Shown: in pieces, positions 1 through 8,576 of the stretch
How the letters are laid out: every line of letters starts with the position of its first letter
Position numbering within the stretch: the stretch's first letter is position 1
Assembly (NCBI GenBank): GCA_040216765.1
Contig: JAVJON010000033.1
Location: 12,202 to 76,201, forward strand
Source: Marinibaculum sp040216765
Lineage (GTDB): Bacteria; Pseudomonadota; Alphaproteobacteria; Ferrovibrionales; Ferrovibrionaceae
Reading direction: 5' to 3'
DNA: 64,000 nucleotides
Notes under the pieces: model-generated
Told to the model about the DNA's origin: nothing
The model's database searches: none
What the model saw: only the letters and a program-made list of their open reading frames with translations
Program-made: the position numbers and the translations under genes

Positions 1-379
1 GGTTCACCAGGCGCTTGTAGATGGTGTCCCAATGCTCGACATCGGGCAGCACGATCTTCAGCAGATAGTCGACATTGCCGGTGAGTCGGTGCGCCTCCAC
101 GATCTCCGGGATGTCGGCCATGGCGCGCCGGAATCGCTCCAGCCAGTCGATCGAATGATCGGAGGTGCGAATCATCACGAACACCGTGGTGGGCACGTTC
201 ATCTTGCGCCGGTCGAGGATGGCGATCCGCTTCTGGATATAGCCCTCGTCGCCAAGCCGCTTGATCCGCCGCCAGCACGCGGAGACGGACAGCGCGACCC
301 GCTCCGCCAGTTCGCTCACCGGGAGGTCGGCATCGACCTGCAGTAGGTCGAGCAATTTTCTGTCGCGGTCGTCGATCAT
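1..379 (-). CDS. Lrp/AsnC family transcriptional regulator (3' end outside window)
   Basis: The start codon is at 379 and the gene runs off the left edge, so about 126 N-terminal residues are visible. The N-terminus (MIDDRDRKLLDLLQ) and the following helix-turn-helix with SELAERVALSVSACWRRI are typical of Lrp/AsnC proteins. The beginning of the ligand-binding AsnC/RAM domain follows (EAHRLTGNVDYLLKIV). Such proteins bind DNA as dimers or octamers and respond to amino acids. The target cannot be read here. The gene is divergent from the PAS-like gene at 647, with 267 bp between them in which I see no clear operator. Confidence 0.85.
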   Translation of the reverse strand, partial: MIDDRDRKLLDLLQVDADLPVSELAERVALSVSACWRRIKRLGDEGYIQKRIAILDRRKMNVPTTVFVMIRTSDHSIDWLERFRRAMADIPEIVEAHRLTGNVDYLLKIVLPDVEHWDTIYKRLVN

Positions 380-646
380 GCGAAACCCGGACCCTCTGCC
401 AATATGTCAATCTGGCCCGATGGCCGCCGGTTCGGCAAGCATTCGGGCACCCGCCATGCACGGCCTCGTCATCGCCCTGCCGCGCCACCGGCCCGGTTGC
501 AGCTGCGCCGGCCGCGCGGTGCAGGCCGGGGCACCCCGCCCCGCTCGTCCGTTGCCGCAGCGGCCCGTTGCCCGCTAGGTTCGGCAGGTCAGACAAGGGG
601 ACCATGGCATGACGATGCCTGAAGGACGATCTCCGGGCCGGCCGCT

Positions 647-1165
647 GTGTTGATCGCTCTGGAACAGGTCACCGCACCGCTGGTGCTGGAAGGCCATGCC
701 TATTGGCGCTCCAAGCAGCGCGAGGGGAAGCTGCCGGCACGTGCCGATATCGTCCCGTCGGAGATCAAGCGGCTGCTGCCGAACGTCATCCTCAGCGACG
801 TGCTTCGCGCGCCCTTCGACATCCGATTCCGGCTGACCGGCACCCGCGTGGTGGAGATGAACGGCGTGGACCTGACCGGCAGGCGGTTGAACTACGGCGT
901 GGCGCAGCCTGAATGGCGCGACTATTGGCTGCGGATCTACAGCCGGGTCGCGGATACCGGCCAGCCTGCATTCGGCGCCGACAGCTACGCCTACCGCAAC
1001 CGCAGCCATGCCAGCCTGCAATGGTGCCTGCTGCCCCTGGCCGCCGATGGCCGGACCGTCGACATGATCTTCGAGGTCGAAGCCTACGACGCCGATGCCC
1101 GGCCGGGCGAGGGTGTCGCACGCCTGGTGACGGAACCGCCATCCGCATTGCCCGACCCGGGATAG
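647..1165 (+). CDS. PAS-domain-like protein (PAS_5 / DUF1488-type single domain)
   Basis: A 172-aa soluble protein with no signal peptide or membrane segment. Residues about 15-150 look like the small alphaproteobacterial PAS_5 family: a WRSKQREGKLPARADI-type opening, then strands ending in FRLTGTRVVEMNG and a C-terminal MIFEVEAYD strand. I infer a stand-alone sensory or ligand-binding domain, and no output domain is attached. The start is uncertain: GTG at 647 is the first start after an in-frame stop, TTG at 650 is an alternative, and no strong ribosome-binding site is visible. The family label comes from sequence feel, not from a search. Confidence 0.55.
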   Translation: MLIALEQVTAPLVLEGHAYWRSKQREGKLPARADIVPSEIKRLLPNVILSDVLRAPFDIRFRLTGTRVVEMNGVDLTGRRLNYGVAQPEWRDYWLRIYSRVADTGQPAFGADSYAYRNRSHASLQWCLLPLAADGRTVDMIFEVEAYDADARPGEGVARLVTEPPSALPDPG

Positions 1166-1229
1166 CCGGCGGACGGACGACCGGCCGCCCGCTGCCGAAA
1201 TGCGACTGCGGCAGCTGCGCCCCGGCCGT

Positions 1230-2138
1230 TCAAGGGACCGCGCAGCCGGGCAGCCCCACGCCGATCGTCCGCGCAATGCCCGCCAGCTTATCGGGATTGC
1301 GGGTGACGTAGATGGCGGAGATGCGGCCATCCTCGATCTGCAGTGCCGTGGTCTGCAGCACTTCGTCGCGTTCGCGGCTGACATAGCCGGGCAGCCCGTC
1401 GATCCACACGGGTCGCAGGAACCGTACGCGCCGTGCCCCGTACTTGCGGGCCAGGCCGGCGAACAGGCGGAGCACCCGATCCATGCCGGCGATCGGCCAG
1501 CGAAAGGCCAGGACCTTGCCGCCGCCATCGGCGTGGAAGACGACGTTGTCCGCCAGCAGGCTGCGCAGTCCGGCGGTATCGCCGCTGGCGGATGCGGCGA
1601 AGAAGGCCTGGGCAATGCGCTCGCCCTCCTCCCGCGCCACCGTGTAGCGCGGTCGCGCGTCGCGGACATGCCGGCGTGCCCGCGCGGCGAGCTGGCGCAC
1701 CGCCGGTCCCCGGCGGTCCAGGGCGGCCGCGACCTCGTCCAGCGGCATGTCGAACACGTCGTGCAGCAGGAAGGCGGCGCGCTCCAGCGGCGAGAGCCGC
1801 TCCAGCGCCAGCATCAGGGTCAGGGTCAGCTCGTCGGGGCGCATCGCCTCGTCCGCCGGCTCGACGATCGGCTCCGGCAGCCAGGGCCCGAGATAGGTCT
1901 CGTGCCGCGCCCGGGCGGAGCCCATCGCGTCGAGGCAGAGGCGGGTGACCGTGCGGCTGAGCCAGGCACCCGGCTCCCGCACCTCGGCGCGGTCGGCACG
2001 CTGCCAGCGCAGCCAGGCCTCCTGCACCAGGTCCTCGGCTTCGAGCATGGAGCCGAGCATCCGGTAGGCGAGGCGCACCAGCCGCGGCCGATGCGCCTCG
2101 AACGCAGCCGTCGCCGGGTCAGGCGGCGTCGCGGGCAT
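1230..2138 (-). CDS. ECF41-type RNA polymerase sigma factor (SigJ-like)
   Basis: About 302 aa, with ATG at 2138 (MPATPPDPATAAF). Region 2 has RLAYRMLGSMLEAEDLVQEAWLR and region 4 has LSPLERAAFLLHDVFDMP. A C-terminal SnoaL/NTF2-like extension of about 120 residues carries the DGGGK and YVTRNPDKL signatures that mark group ECF41. In that group the fused domain modulates sigma activity in place of an anti-sigma factor. The gene overlaps the end of the upstream carboxymuconolactone-decarboxylase gene by 20 bp, so translation is probably coupled. ECF41 sigmas are known to control such neighbouring oxidoreductase or decarboxylase genes, and a matching promoter is present at 2619-2645. Confidence 0.9.
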   Translation of the reverse strand: MPATPPDPATAAFEAHRPRLVRLAYRMLGSMLEAEDLVQEAWLRWQRADRAEVREPGAWLSRTVTRLCLDAMGSARARHETYLGPWLPEPIVEPADEAMRPDELTLTLMLALERLSPLERAAFLLHDVFDMPLDEVAAALDRRGPAVRQLAARARRHVRDARPRYTVAREEGERIAQAFFAASASGDTAGLRSLLADNVVFHADGGGKVLAFRWPIAGMDRVLRLFAGLARKYGARRVRFLRPVWIDGLPGYVSRERDEVLQTTALQIEDGRISAIYVTRNPDKLAGIARTIGVGLPGCAVP

Positions 2139-2583
2139 CGTCGACCGGATGTGTTGCCCGGAAGCCGACCTGCAGCCGGTTCCAGACATTGATCGCGCCG
2201 ATCGCCAGGGTCAGGTTCACCTGCTCGGCCTCCGTGAAGGCTGCCTTGACCAGCGCATAGTCTTCGTCCGGGGCGCCGGTCTCGGCAAGCCGGGTCAGCG
2301 CATCGGTCCAGGCCAAGGCCGCCCGCTCGCGCTCGCTGTAGAGCGGGGATTCGCGCCACGCATTGAGCATGTAGAGGCGCATCTCGCTCTCGCCTGCCTG
2401 GCGCAGGTCGCTGGCATGCATGTGGATGCAGAAGGCGCAACCGTTGATCTGCGAGGCACGCAGCTTCACCAGATGCAGCAGGCCCGGCTCCAGGCCCGAT
2501 TTCATCAGCATGCCCTCAAGCGCCATCATTGCCTTGATCGCGGCAGGTGCCGCCTTGTGGGGATTCGTCACACGTGGGGTCAT
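2119..2583 (-). CDS. Carboxymuconolactone decarboxylase / AhpD-like peroxidase family protein
   Basis: About 154 aa. The central motif (ASQINGCAFCIHMH) is the CxxC...H signature of AhpD-like alkylhydroperoxidases within the CMD family, which reduce peroxides with the cysteine pair. The C-terminal LTLAIGAINVWNRL helix is also typical. The start is set at the second ATG of a pair (2583) because GGAG lies five bases upstream and the ECF41-type promoter at 2619-2645 would start transcription near 2612. Longer in-frame starts up to 2655 lie inside or upstream of that promoter. It is the partner gene of the sigma factor that follows. Confidence 0.85.
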   Translation of the reverse strand: MTPRVTNPHKAAPAAIKAMMALEGMLMKSGLEPGLLHLVKLRASQINGCAFCIHMHASDLRQAGESEMRLYMLNAWRESPLYSERERAALAWTDALTRLAETGAPDEDYALVKAAFTEAEQVNLTLAIGAINVWNRLQVGFRATHPVDDARDAA

Positions 2584-2618
2584 CATCGTCTCCATTGCCG
2601 TCGTGGCTGCACCTGTCT

Positions 2619-2645
2619 GACGGAATGGCGACCGCCAATGTGACA
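2619..2645 (-). promoter_or_regulatory. ECF41-type promoter (TGTCACA-N16-CGTC)
   Basis: Read on the minus strand, TGTCACA (2645-2639) is followed by exactly 16 bases and CGTC (2622-2619). As I recall it, this is the -35/-10 pair described for ECF41 target promoters. It sits about 36 bp upstream of the CMD-family start at 2583, and the sigma factor gene follows in the same operon, so autoregulation is expected. Confidence 0.75.
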
Positions 2646-2822
2646 TGGACTCCAACGGAAGGTATCGGTTCGGGCGGCCGCCCGCATCCCTGGGAACCGG
2701 TTGCCCGCAGCGGCGCGAGCCTGTCAGATTCCTACCGGTCGCAGACGCAACCGGTCAGGCGATGCCCCTGACATCCGTGCAGAATGACGCCCCCGAGGCC
2801 AGAACCAGGACAGGAGCCGGAC

Positions 2823-3215
2823 ATGAAAACGAGCATCGGCGCACCGCTCGAGCTTGCTGACGGGCGGCGTTTCCCGATCGCCCGGGCCGTGGTGGCGAAC
2901 GGGTTCATCTTCACCGCCGGCCAGCTTGGACTGAATGCGGCGGGTGCGCTGGTCGCTGGCGGGATCGAGGCGCAGACCCGGCAGGCGCTGACCAACCTGG
3001 GCGCGGTGCTTGTCGAAGCCGGCGGAAGCTTCGCCGATGTCGTGAAGATCACCGGCTGGCTGACCGACCCGCAGCATTTTGCGGCCTACAACGCCATCTA
3101 TGCCGAATTCTTCGCACAGGACCCGCCAGCGCGCACGATGGTTGCCAGCGGCCTGCTGCTGCCGGGCGCCCTGGTCGAGATCGAGGCGATCGCCACCCAT
3201 CCGGGGCAGCGCTGA
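2823..3215 (+). CDS. RidA family protein (YjgF/YER057c/UK114)
   Basis: A 130-aa RidA-type enamine/imine deaminase-like protein. The ATG at 2823 is chosen over an upstream ATG (2784) because AGGAG lies just before it. The core shows GFIFTAGQLG, an internal QTRQALTNLGAVLVEAGG helix, VVKITGWLTD and the C-terminal PGALVEIEAIA strand. Canonical RidA proteins are cytosolic trimers with an active-site Arg near residue 105 (PARTMV region); the equivalent PPARTMVAS is present. The gene stands alone, convergent with the 519-aa gene. A second RidA-family gene lies at 20111. Confidence 0.85.
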   Translation: MKTSIGAPLELADGRRFPIARAVVANGFIFTAGQLGLNAAGALVAGGIEAQTRQALTNLGAVLVEAGGSFADVVKITGWLTDPQHFAAYNAIYAEFFAQDPPARTMVASGLLLPGALVEIEAIATHPGQR

Positions 3216-3267
3216 GCCCGCCGCCCGTCATACCGCCTTACCGCCCTCGGCGGCAGGCAGCCCGCCT

Positions 3268-4827
3268 TCACCCGTCGCCGCGGATCTTCCAGATGTCGGC
3301 GCGCTTCAGGCCGGCGCCGCGGCCCTTCAGGTTGCGCGAGCTCTCCTGCGCGATGCGGTACATCTCGTCGACCTGGGGATCGTCGTAATGGTACTTCACC
3401 CAGGTTTCGTCCAGCCAGCGATAGGGCGCCTGCGCCAGCCTGGGCGTGAAGCCGCGGACCGCGGCATTGTAGTCCGCCTGGGTCAGGTCGCCCCGGCTGG
3501 TGCGCCACCTGCCCGTCTTGTCGGGCAGGACATGGGCGCCGGGATATATGGGTCCGACCGTCGGCACATAATCGCCGCTCGCCAGCACGCCCACCGGCAG
3601 GTGGGTGATCATCCGGGTCGGCTGGTCGGAGAACTTCATCATCGTGTAGTCGTTCAGCCGCTGGGTCGGCATCGACAGCAGCACCACCAGCTCGCCCAGC
3701 AGGTTGTTGGAATATTCGTCGTTCAGCAGCGGGATGAACCGCTTCGCGCGCTCGTCCAGGTCGAACCAGTCGGACTGTTCGTAGACCCCGGCCAGATGCG
3801 CCAGGTCCTTCGGAATCGCGTAGTAGACCATGGCGCCGGCCTCGATCATCTCCATCCGCGACCAGCCGGCGATGCGCTTCCACAGCTCCGCCATCGCCCG
3901 GGTGGCGATGTCGTTCAACCTTTCGAACATCGCCGCCAGCGCCTCGGGGCTCTCCATCGCCACCGGCTGCCAGCCCTCGGTCAGGTAGTCGGAGGTGTAG
4001 AGCCCGACATGGGTGATCATCTCCGGCTTCAGGTCGGGCTCGGATTCGAAGGTGCCGAACTCGTCCATCATGTAGAAATGCGTGCCTTTCGTGGCGATCG
4101 GGATGGTGATGTTGTTGAACGGGAATTCCCCGGCAATGCCGTCCAGCCAGGGATAGTCGCCCTCCCCCAGGTCCAGGAAGTCGCGGACGATCATCTCGCC
4201 GTCCGCGCCGAACCGGTAGGGGCCCTGGTTGCAGATGCCGATGCGGCATTCGCAGTGGGACAGGAACTGGTACTGCGAGATCGTCGCCTGGAACTTCGCG
4301 ATGGCGGTCTGCAGCCGGTCGCCCGGCTGGCAGGGCCACATGTCGGCCTCGAAGATCTGCAGCTGGTATTCCGGCAGCAGCTGCGTGCGATGGCCGAACT
4401 GGACGGAGGTCAAATGGCCGGAATTGCGCCGGTAGCTGAGGTTGATGCGCTTCCAGAAGTCCATCACCTGGACGACATCCTCCAGCGCATCCTCCGGCCG
4501 CAGCAGGCCCATGTTGATCAGCCATTCGCGGCCGATCAGGTAGAAGCCGGCGATGCACCAGCCCATCGTCAGGCTGTCGATCTTGCTGCCCATCATGCGG
4601 GCGCGGTCGCCGATCTCCTCCGCCGGCATCTGCGCCTCGATCTTCCGCAGCAGCGCGGGGTAGCGGTAGAAGGCGTTCAGGTAGTTCAGCATCATGTAGG
4701 GCGAGATCGGGAACAGCTTGCTTTCCTGCGCGGTGCGCATGACGCACTGGAAATAGGTCTCGTCCGTGAAGTGCTGCAGCATGTTGTTGGTTTCCAGCAG
4801 CTGCGCATAGCTGACATTGCCCGCCAT
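3268..4827 (-). CDS. Unrecognised 519-aa protein in a thiolase/acyl-CoA ligase operon
   Basis: I do not recognise this family. It is a full-length open frame with good alphaproteobacterial codon use, starting MAGNVSYAQLLE after a GGAGG-like site. The composition is that of a soluble globular protein: many aromatic residues, acidic stretches, no signal peptide and no convincing transmembrane helix. A cysteine cluster (HCECRIGIC, around residue 190-200) and conserved-looking blocks such as NNITIPIATKGTHFYMMDE and HVGLYTSDYLTEGW stand out. It is the third gene of a leftward operon, 31 bp downstream of the acyl-CoA ligase, so it probably acts on the same acyl substrate. No catalytic motif is obvious to me. 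Confidence 0.75.
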   Translation of the reverse strand: MAGNVSYAQLLETNNMLQHFTDETYFQCVMRTAQESKLFPISPYMMLNYLNAFYRYPALLRKIEAQMPAEEIGDRARMMGSKIDSLTMGWCIAGFYLIGREWLINMGLLRPEDALEDVVQVMDFWKRINLSYRRNSGHLTSVQFGHRTQLLPEYQLQIFEADMWPCQPGDRLQTAIAKFQATISQYQFLSHCECRIGICNQGPYRFGADGEMIVRDFLDLGEGDYPWLDGIAGEFPFNNITIPIATKGTHFYMMDEFGTFESEPDLKPEMITHVGLYTSDYLTEGWQPVAMESPEALAAMFERLNDIATRAMAELWKRIAGWSRMEMIEAGAMVYYAIPKDLAHLAGVYEQSDWFDLDERAKRFIPLLNDEYSNNLLGELVVLLSMPTQRLNDYTMMKFSDQPTRMITHLPVGVLASGDYVPTVGPIYPGAHVLPDKTGRWRTSRGDLTQADYNAAVRGFTPRLAQAPYRWLDETWVKYHYDDPQVDEMYRIAQESSRNLKGRGAGLKRADIWKIRGDG

Positions 4828-4858
4828 ATCCCGTTTCCTCCCGACGCGTTCTTCTTGA

Positions 4859-6391
4859 TTACGCTTGTTCCCCGGCGAGCCGCCGGCGCAGCTCGGTCTT
4901 CAGCACCTTGCCGTAATTGTTCTTCGGCAGGGTCTCCACGAAATGATAGGCCTTCGGACGCTTGAAGCGGGCGATATGCTCCAGGCAGAGCGCGTCCAGC
5001 GCGGGCGCCGCCAGGCCGGGACCGCGCGCCACCACGAAGGCCTCCACCCGCTCGCCCCATTCGCGGTCCGGCGCCCCGACCACGGCGGCCTCCGCCACCA
5101 GCGGATGGGCGGTCAGCACCTCCTCCACCTCGCGCGGATAGATGTTCACCCCGCCGGAGATGATCATGTCCTTCGACCGGTCCTTCAGGGTCAGGAAGCC
5201 GGCCGCGTCGAACTGGCCCATGTCTCCGGTATGCAGCCAGCCGCCGCGCAGGGTCTCCGCGCTCGCCTCCGGGTTCCGCCAGTAGCCCGCCATCACGGTG
5301 TCGCCGCGCACCACGATCTCGCCGATCTCGCCCGCCGGCAGGGGATTGTCCTCGCCGTCGACCACGCGGACCTCGATGCCGGTGCGGGCGATGCCGACCG
5401 AGGCGATCCGCGACAGATGGTCGGGATGGCCGGTATCGACATAGAGATGCTTGGGCACCGCGGTGATCGTGCAGGGGCTCTCGCCCTGGCCATAGCCGTT
5501 CCAGAAGCGCGGCCCGAAGGCCGCCAGGGTGCGGCGGATATCCTCCGGATAGATCGGCGCGGCACCCGACAGGATCGTGCGGATATGGTCCACCGGAGCC
5601 GATGCCGTCCGCGGATCGTCCAGCACCCGGCGCAGCAGGGTCGGCGCCAGGAACAGGGTCAGGTTGCGATGCGCGCCCAGCAGGTCGAAGAACTCGTCCA
5701 GGTCGAAGCCGCCCGAGGGGCTGAGGATCTGCTGGCTGCCCTTCGCCACATGGCTGAGGCCGAACAGGCCGGCGGCATGGCTCTGGGGCCCGGAATGGAC
5801 AAGGCCGTCGGCCTCCGTCAGCAGGTCGATATCCGCCAGGTAGCCCATCGCCATGACCATCAGGTTGCGATGGCTGAGCATCGCCCCCTTCGGCCGGCCG
5901 GTGGTGCCGCTGGTATAGAAGATCCAGGCCAGATCCGCGCCGGAAACCGCAGCCATCGGCGCGGGATCGCCCTGCAGCAGGGCCTCGTACTCCGCCCCGT
6001 CGGCGTCGATCACCCGCGGCGATGGCGCACAATCCGCCGCGGCAGCTGCGACATCCTCGGCCAGGTCATGGGTGACGAAGACGGCGGCGACGGCGCAATT
6101 GCCCAGGATATAGGCGATCTCGCGGCGGTGGAGGCGGCTGTTCACCGGCACCGCGGCCAGGCCGGCATGCCAGAGGCCGAACAGGATCTCCAGGTAATGC
6201 GGCCGGTTGCTCATCACCACCGCCACCCGGTCGCCGGGCGCCAGGCCCAGCCGCCCGGTCAGGCCGGCGGCCAGCCGGGCCGCCCGGCCGGCCATGGTGC
6301 GATAATCCATGCGCACGGTATCGCCGACGGTGACCGCCGGCCGATCCGGAAAGCTGCGGGCGGTGTTGGCCAGCAGGACGGCGAGGTTCAT
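4859..6391 (-). CDS. AMP-forming acyl-CoA synthetase (class I adenylate-forming)
   Basis: A 510-aa enzyme that would activate a carboxylic acid to its CoA thioester through an acyl-adenylate. The P-loop YTSGTTGRPKG is at residues about 159-169. Later come GWLHTGDMG, the hinge region LKDRSKDMIISGG, NIYPREVEEVL and the C-terminal catalytic lysine context NNYGKVLK. There is no signal peptide. The start at 6391 (MNLAVLLANTA) lies 5 bp after the thiolase-like gene's stop, indicating one transcript. The substrate cannot be read; medium-chain, aromatic or steroid-type acids are all possible. Confidence 0.9.
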   Translation of the reverse strand: MNLAVLLANTARSFPDRPAVTVGDTVRMDYRTMAGRAARLAAGLTGRLGLAPGDRVAVVMSNRPHYLEILFGLWHAGLAAVPVNSRLHRREIAYILGNCAVAAVFVTHDLAEDVAAAAADCAPSPRVIDADGAEYEALLQGDPAPMAAVSGADLAWIFYTSGTTGRPKGAMLSHRNLMVMAMGYLADIDLLTEADGLVHSGPQSHAAGLFGLSHVAKGSQQILSPSGGFDLDEFFDLLGAHRNLTLFLAPTLLRRVLDDPRTASAPVDHIRTILSGAAPIYPEDIRRTLAAFGPRFWNGYGQGESPCTITAVPKHLYVDTGHPDHLSRIASVGIARTGIEVRVVDGEDNPLPAGEIGEIVVRGDTVMAGYWRNPEASAETLRGGWLHTGDMGQFDAAGFLTLKDRSKDMIISGGVNIYPREVEEVLTAHPLVAEAAVVGAPDREWGERVEAFVVARGPGLAAPALDALCLEHIARFKRPKAYHFVETLPKNNYGKVLKTELRRRLAGEQA

Positions 6392-6396
6392 GCGGG

Positions 6397-7650
6397 TCAG
6401 GCCGCCTTTTCCAGAACGGTCACGCAGACCGCGGCCGATTCCACGCCGATCAGCCCGCCGCCATTCTCGGCGACGGCGATCCGCGCGCCCTCGACCTGGC
6501 GCGGTCCCATCTCGCCGCGCAGCTGGCCGACCAGTTCGTAGACCTGGCCCAGGCCGGTGGCACCGATCGGATGGCCCTTGCATTCCAGCCCGCCGGAGGG
6601 GTTCACCGGGATCCGCCCGCCGATCGTCGTGGCACCGCCTTCCGCCAGCGGCCCGCCCTCGCCGAAGCCGCAGAGCATCAGGTTCTCGGCCTGCTGGATC
6701 TCGCCCAGCGCGGTCGCGTCATGCACCTCCGCGACGTCGATATCCGCCGGGTCCAGCCCGGCGATCTCGTAGGCGCGCTTCGCGGTCAGGTGCGACACCT
6801 CCGCCTTGTAGTCGCGCGGGTCGCGGCGGCCGCCGGAGCCCAGCGCGGTGCCGCGGATGCGGATCGCGCGCGCCTTGTCGAACCTCGAGAGCGCCGTGCC
6901 GGAGCAGAGGATCGCCGCCGCCGCGCCGTCGGAGATCGGCGAGCACATCGGCAGGGTGATCGGCCAGGCGATCATCCGGCCGGCCAGCACCTCGTCCACG
7001 GTGAAGGGCTTGCGGTACTGCGCCAGCGGGTTGTCGACCGAATGACGGTGGTTCTTCGCCGCCACCGCCGCGATCTGCCGTGCCGTGGTGCCGAACTCCC
7101 GCATGTGGAACTTCGCGAAGGCCTGGTAGACATCCATGAAGACCGAATGCGGGCCGGTGTCGCGATACTCCTCCGGGGTCGCCACCCCTTCGCCCAGCGC
7201 CAGCAGGGTGGCGGTCGACTGTTCCACGCCATGCACGTCCCAGGAGCCGTCGAAGATGCCGAACATCTTCGCCTTGTCGTCGTCGAACATCTTCTCCGCG
7301 CCGACCGCCAGCGCGACGTCGGACTGGCCGGACAGGATATGGGTATAGGCCATGTTCAGCGCGGTGGAGGCCGAGGCACAGGCATTCTCCACGTTCACCA
7401 CCGGCACCGGGCGCAGCGGGATGTCGCGCAGGGCCAGTTCGCCGCGGATCGAGAACTGCCGCTCCATCGCGCCCTGGGCGGCGTTGGCGAAGAAGGCGCT
7501 GTCGACCTGCTCGCCCAGCGCAAGATCGGCGCCCGCACCGGCATCGCGCAGGGCGGCACCGACGGCCTCGGTCGTCAGGTCGCGGACCGACTTTTCCATA
7601 TACTTGCCGAACGGCGTCATGCCGACGCCGACGATGTAGACATCCGTCAT
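6397..7650 (-). CDS. Thiolase-superfamily protein (SCP-x / lipid-transfer thiolase-like)
   Basis: 417 aa with an N-terminal VYIVGVGMTPFGK, a nucleophile cysteine at about residue 91 (NACASAS), the EVHDA segment and the C-terminal GHPIGATG histidine motif. The second catalytic cysteine of classical thiolases is not visible near the C-terminus (the sequence reads AENGGG). This fits the SCP2-thiolase/acetyl-CoA acetyltransferase-like group often found in steroid or branched-acyl degradation. ATG at 7650 is preceded by GGAGGA. It is the first gene of the operon with the acyl-CoA ligase and the 519-aa protein, and is divergent from surE. Confidence 0.88.
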   Translation of the reverse strand: MTDVYIVGVGMTPFGKYMEKSVRDLTTEAVGAALRDAGAGADLALGEQVDSAFFANAAQGAMERQFSIRGELALRDIPLRPVPVVNVENACASASTALNMAYTHILSGQSDVALAVGAEKMFDDDKAKMFGIFDGSWDVHGVEQSTATLLALGEGVATPEEYRDTGPHSVFMDVYQAFAKFHMREFGTTARQIAAVAAKNHRHSVDNPLAQYRKPFTVDEVLAGRMIAWPITLPMCSPISDGAAAAILCSGTALSRFDKARAIRIRGTALGSGGRRDPRDYKAEVSHLTAKRAYEIAGLDPADIDVAEVHDATALGEIQQAENLMLCGFGEGGPLAEGGATTIGGRIPVNPSGGLECKGHPIGATGLGQVYELVGQLRGEMGPRQVEGARIAVAENGGGLIGVESAAVCVTVLEKAA

Positions 7651-7727
7651 GGCTTCCTCCCGCGCCCCGGGCCGGGCACTGTGATCGTTTTGTTGCCAGA
7701 CTATCATGTCGATCCGCGCCGGGCCAT

Positions 7728-7740
7728 ATTGTCCGACAAT
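7728..7740. promoter_or_regulatory. Palindrome ATTGTC-C-GACAAT between the thiolase operon and surE
   Basis: A perfect 13-bp palindrome lies in the 140-bp divergent region. It fits TNGTNNNACNA, the consensus of LldR/PdhR/FadR-type GntR repressors. Two direct copies of ATCATGTCG (7703-7711 and 7739-7747) flank it. I infer an operator for one or both operons; no GntR gene is in the window. Confidence 0.4.
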
Positions 7741-7790
7741 CATGTCGGGCAGAGGCCGGCACGAACTGCGCCATGAACGGGGGAGAAACG

Positions 7791-8576
7791 ATGCGCCGCA
7801 TCCTGGTCACCAACGACGACGGCATCTATGCGCCGGGGATCCAGCTGATGGAGAAGCTGGCCCTGGGCCTGTGCGAGGCCGAGGGCGGCGGCGAGGTCTG
7901 GGTCATCGCGCCGGAGTCCGAGCAGAGCGGCAAGAGCCATTCGCTGAGCCTCGCCGACCCGATCCGCCTGCGCGAGCTGGAGCCGCGCCGGGTCGCGCTG
8001 CGGGGATCGCCCACCGACTGCGTGGTGATGGCCAACAACCACCTGATGACCGAGGCGAAGCCGACGATGATCCTGTCGGGCATCAACCGCGGCGCCAACC
8101 TGGCCGACGACCTGAGCTATTCCGGCACCTGCGCGGCGGCGATGGAAGGGGTCATCCTGGGCATCCCGGCGATCGCCATGAGCCAGTGCTTCACCGACCG
8201 CGAGGACGTGCCCTGGCGCACCGCGGAGGCCCATGCCCCCGGCCTGATCCGGGCGCTGCTGACCGCGGACCTGCCGCGCGAGGTCTTCGTCAACGTCAAC
8301 TTCCCGGCCTGCGAACCGGACCAGGTGCAGGGCGTGCGGGTCACCCGCCAGGGCCGCCGCAAGCTGAACCAGGCGCAGGTGACGGCGCGTGTCGATACCA
8401 GGGGCTTTCCCTACTACTGGCTCAACTTCAAGCACGATGTCGGCGATGCGCCGGCCGATACCGACCTGGGCGCGGTGGCCGCGAACTACGTCTCGGTCAC
8501 GCCGCTGCACCTGGACATGACGCAGCACGACTGGCGCGACCCGCTGCAGGAGCGCCTGGACGGCGTCCTGAAATGA
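7791..8576 (+). CDS. surE: 5'/3'-nucleotidase SurE
   Basis: 261 aa. The N-terminal ILVTNDDGIYAPG carries the acidic metal pair (Asp9, Asp10). SGKSHSLS and VVMANNHL supply the remaining Ser/Asn-type metal ligands, and SGINRGANLADDLSYSGT is the SurE core signature. It is a divalent-metal-dependent nucleoside monophosphate phosphatase. ATG at 7791 is preceded by GGGGGAG; an upstream in-frame ATG at 7773 is less likely. The canonical neighbours pcm and nlpD are absent. Instead the stop overlaps the start of an acetoacetate-decarboxylase-family gene, suggesting a specialised metabolic role. Confidence 0.93.
   Translation: MRRILVTNDDGIYAPGIQLMEKLALGLCEAEGGGEVWVIAPESEQSGKSHSLSLADPIRLRELEPRRVALRGSPTDCVVMANNHLMTEAKPTMILSGINRGANLADDLSYSGTCAAAMEGVILGIPAIAMSQCFTDREDVPWRTAEAHAPGLIRALLTADLPREVFVNVNFPACEPDQVQGVRVTRQGRRKLNQAQVTARVDTRGFPYYWLNFKHDVGDAPADTDLGAVAANYVSVTPLHLDMTQHDWRDPLQERLDGVLK

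Noticed and set aside
2584..2655. Longer N-terminus for the CMD-family protein
   Set aside because: The extra codons would overlap the ECF41-type promoter and the likely transcription start, and GGAG precedes the internal ATG at 2583.
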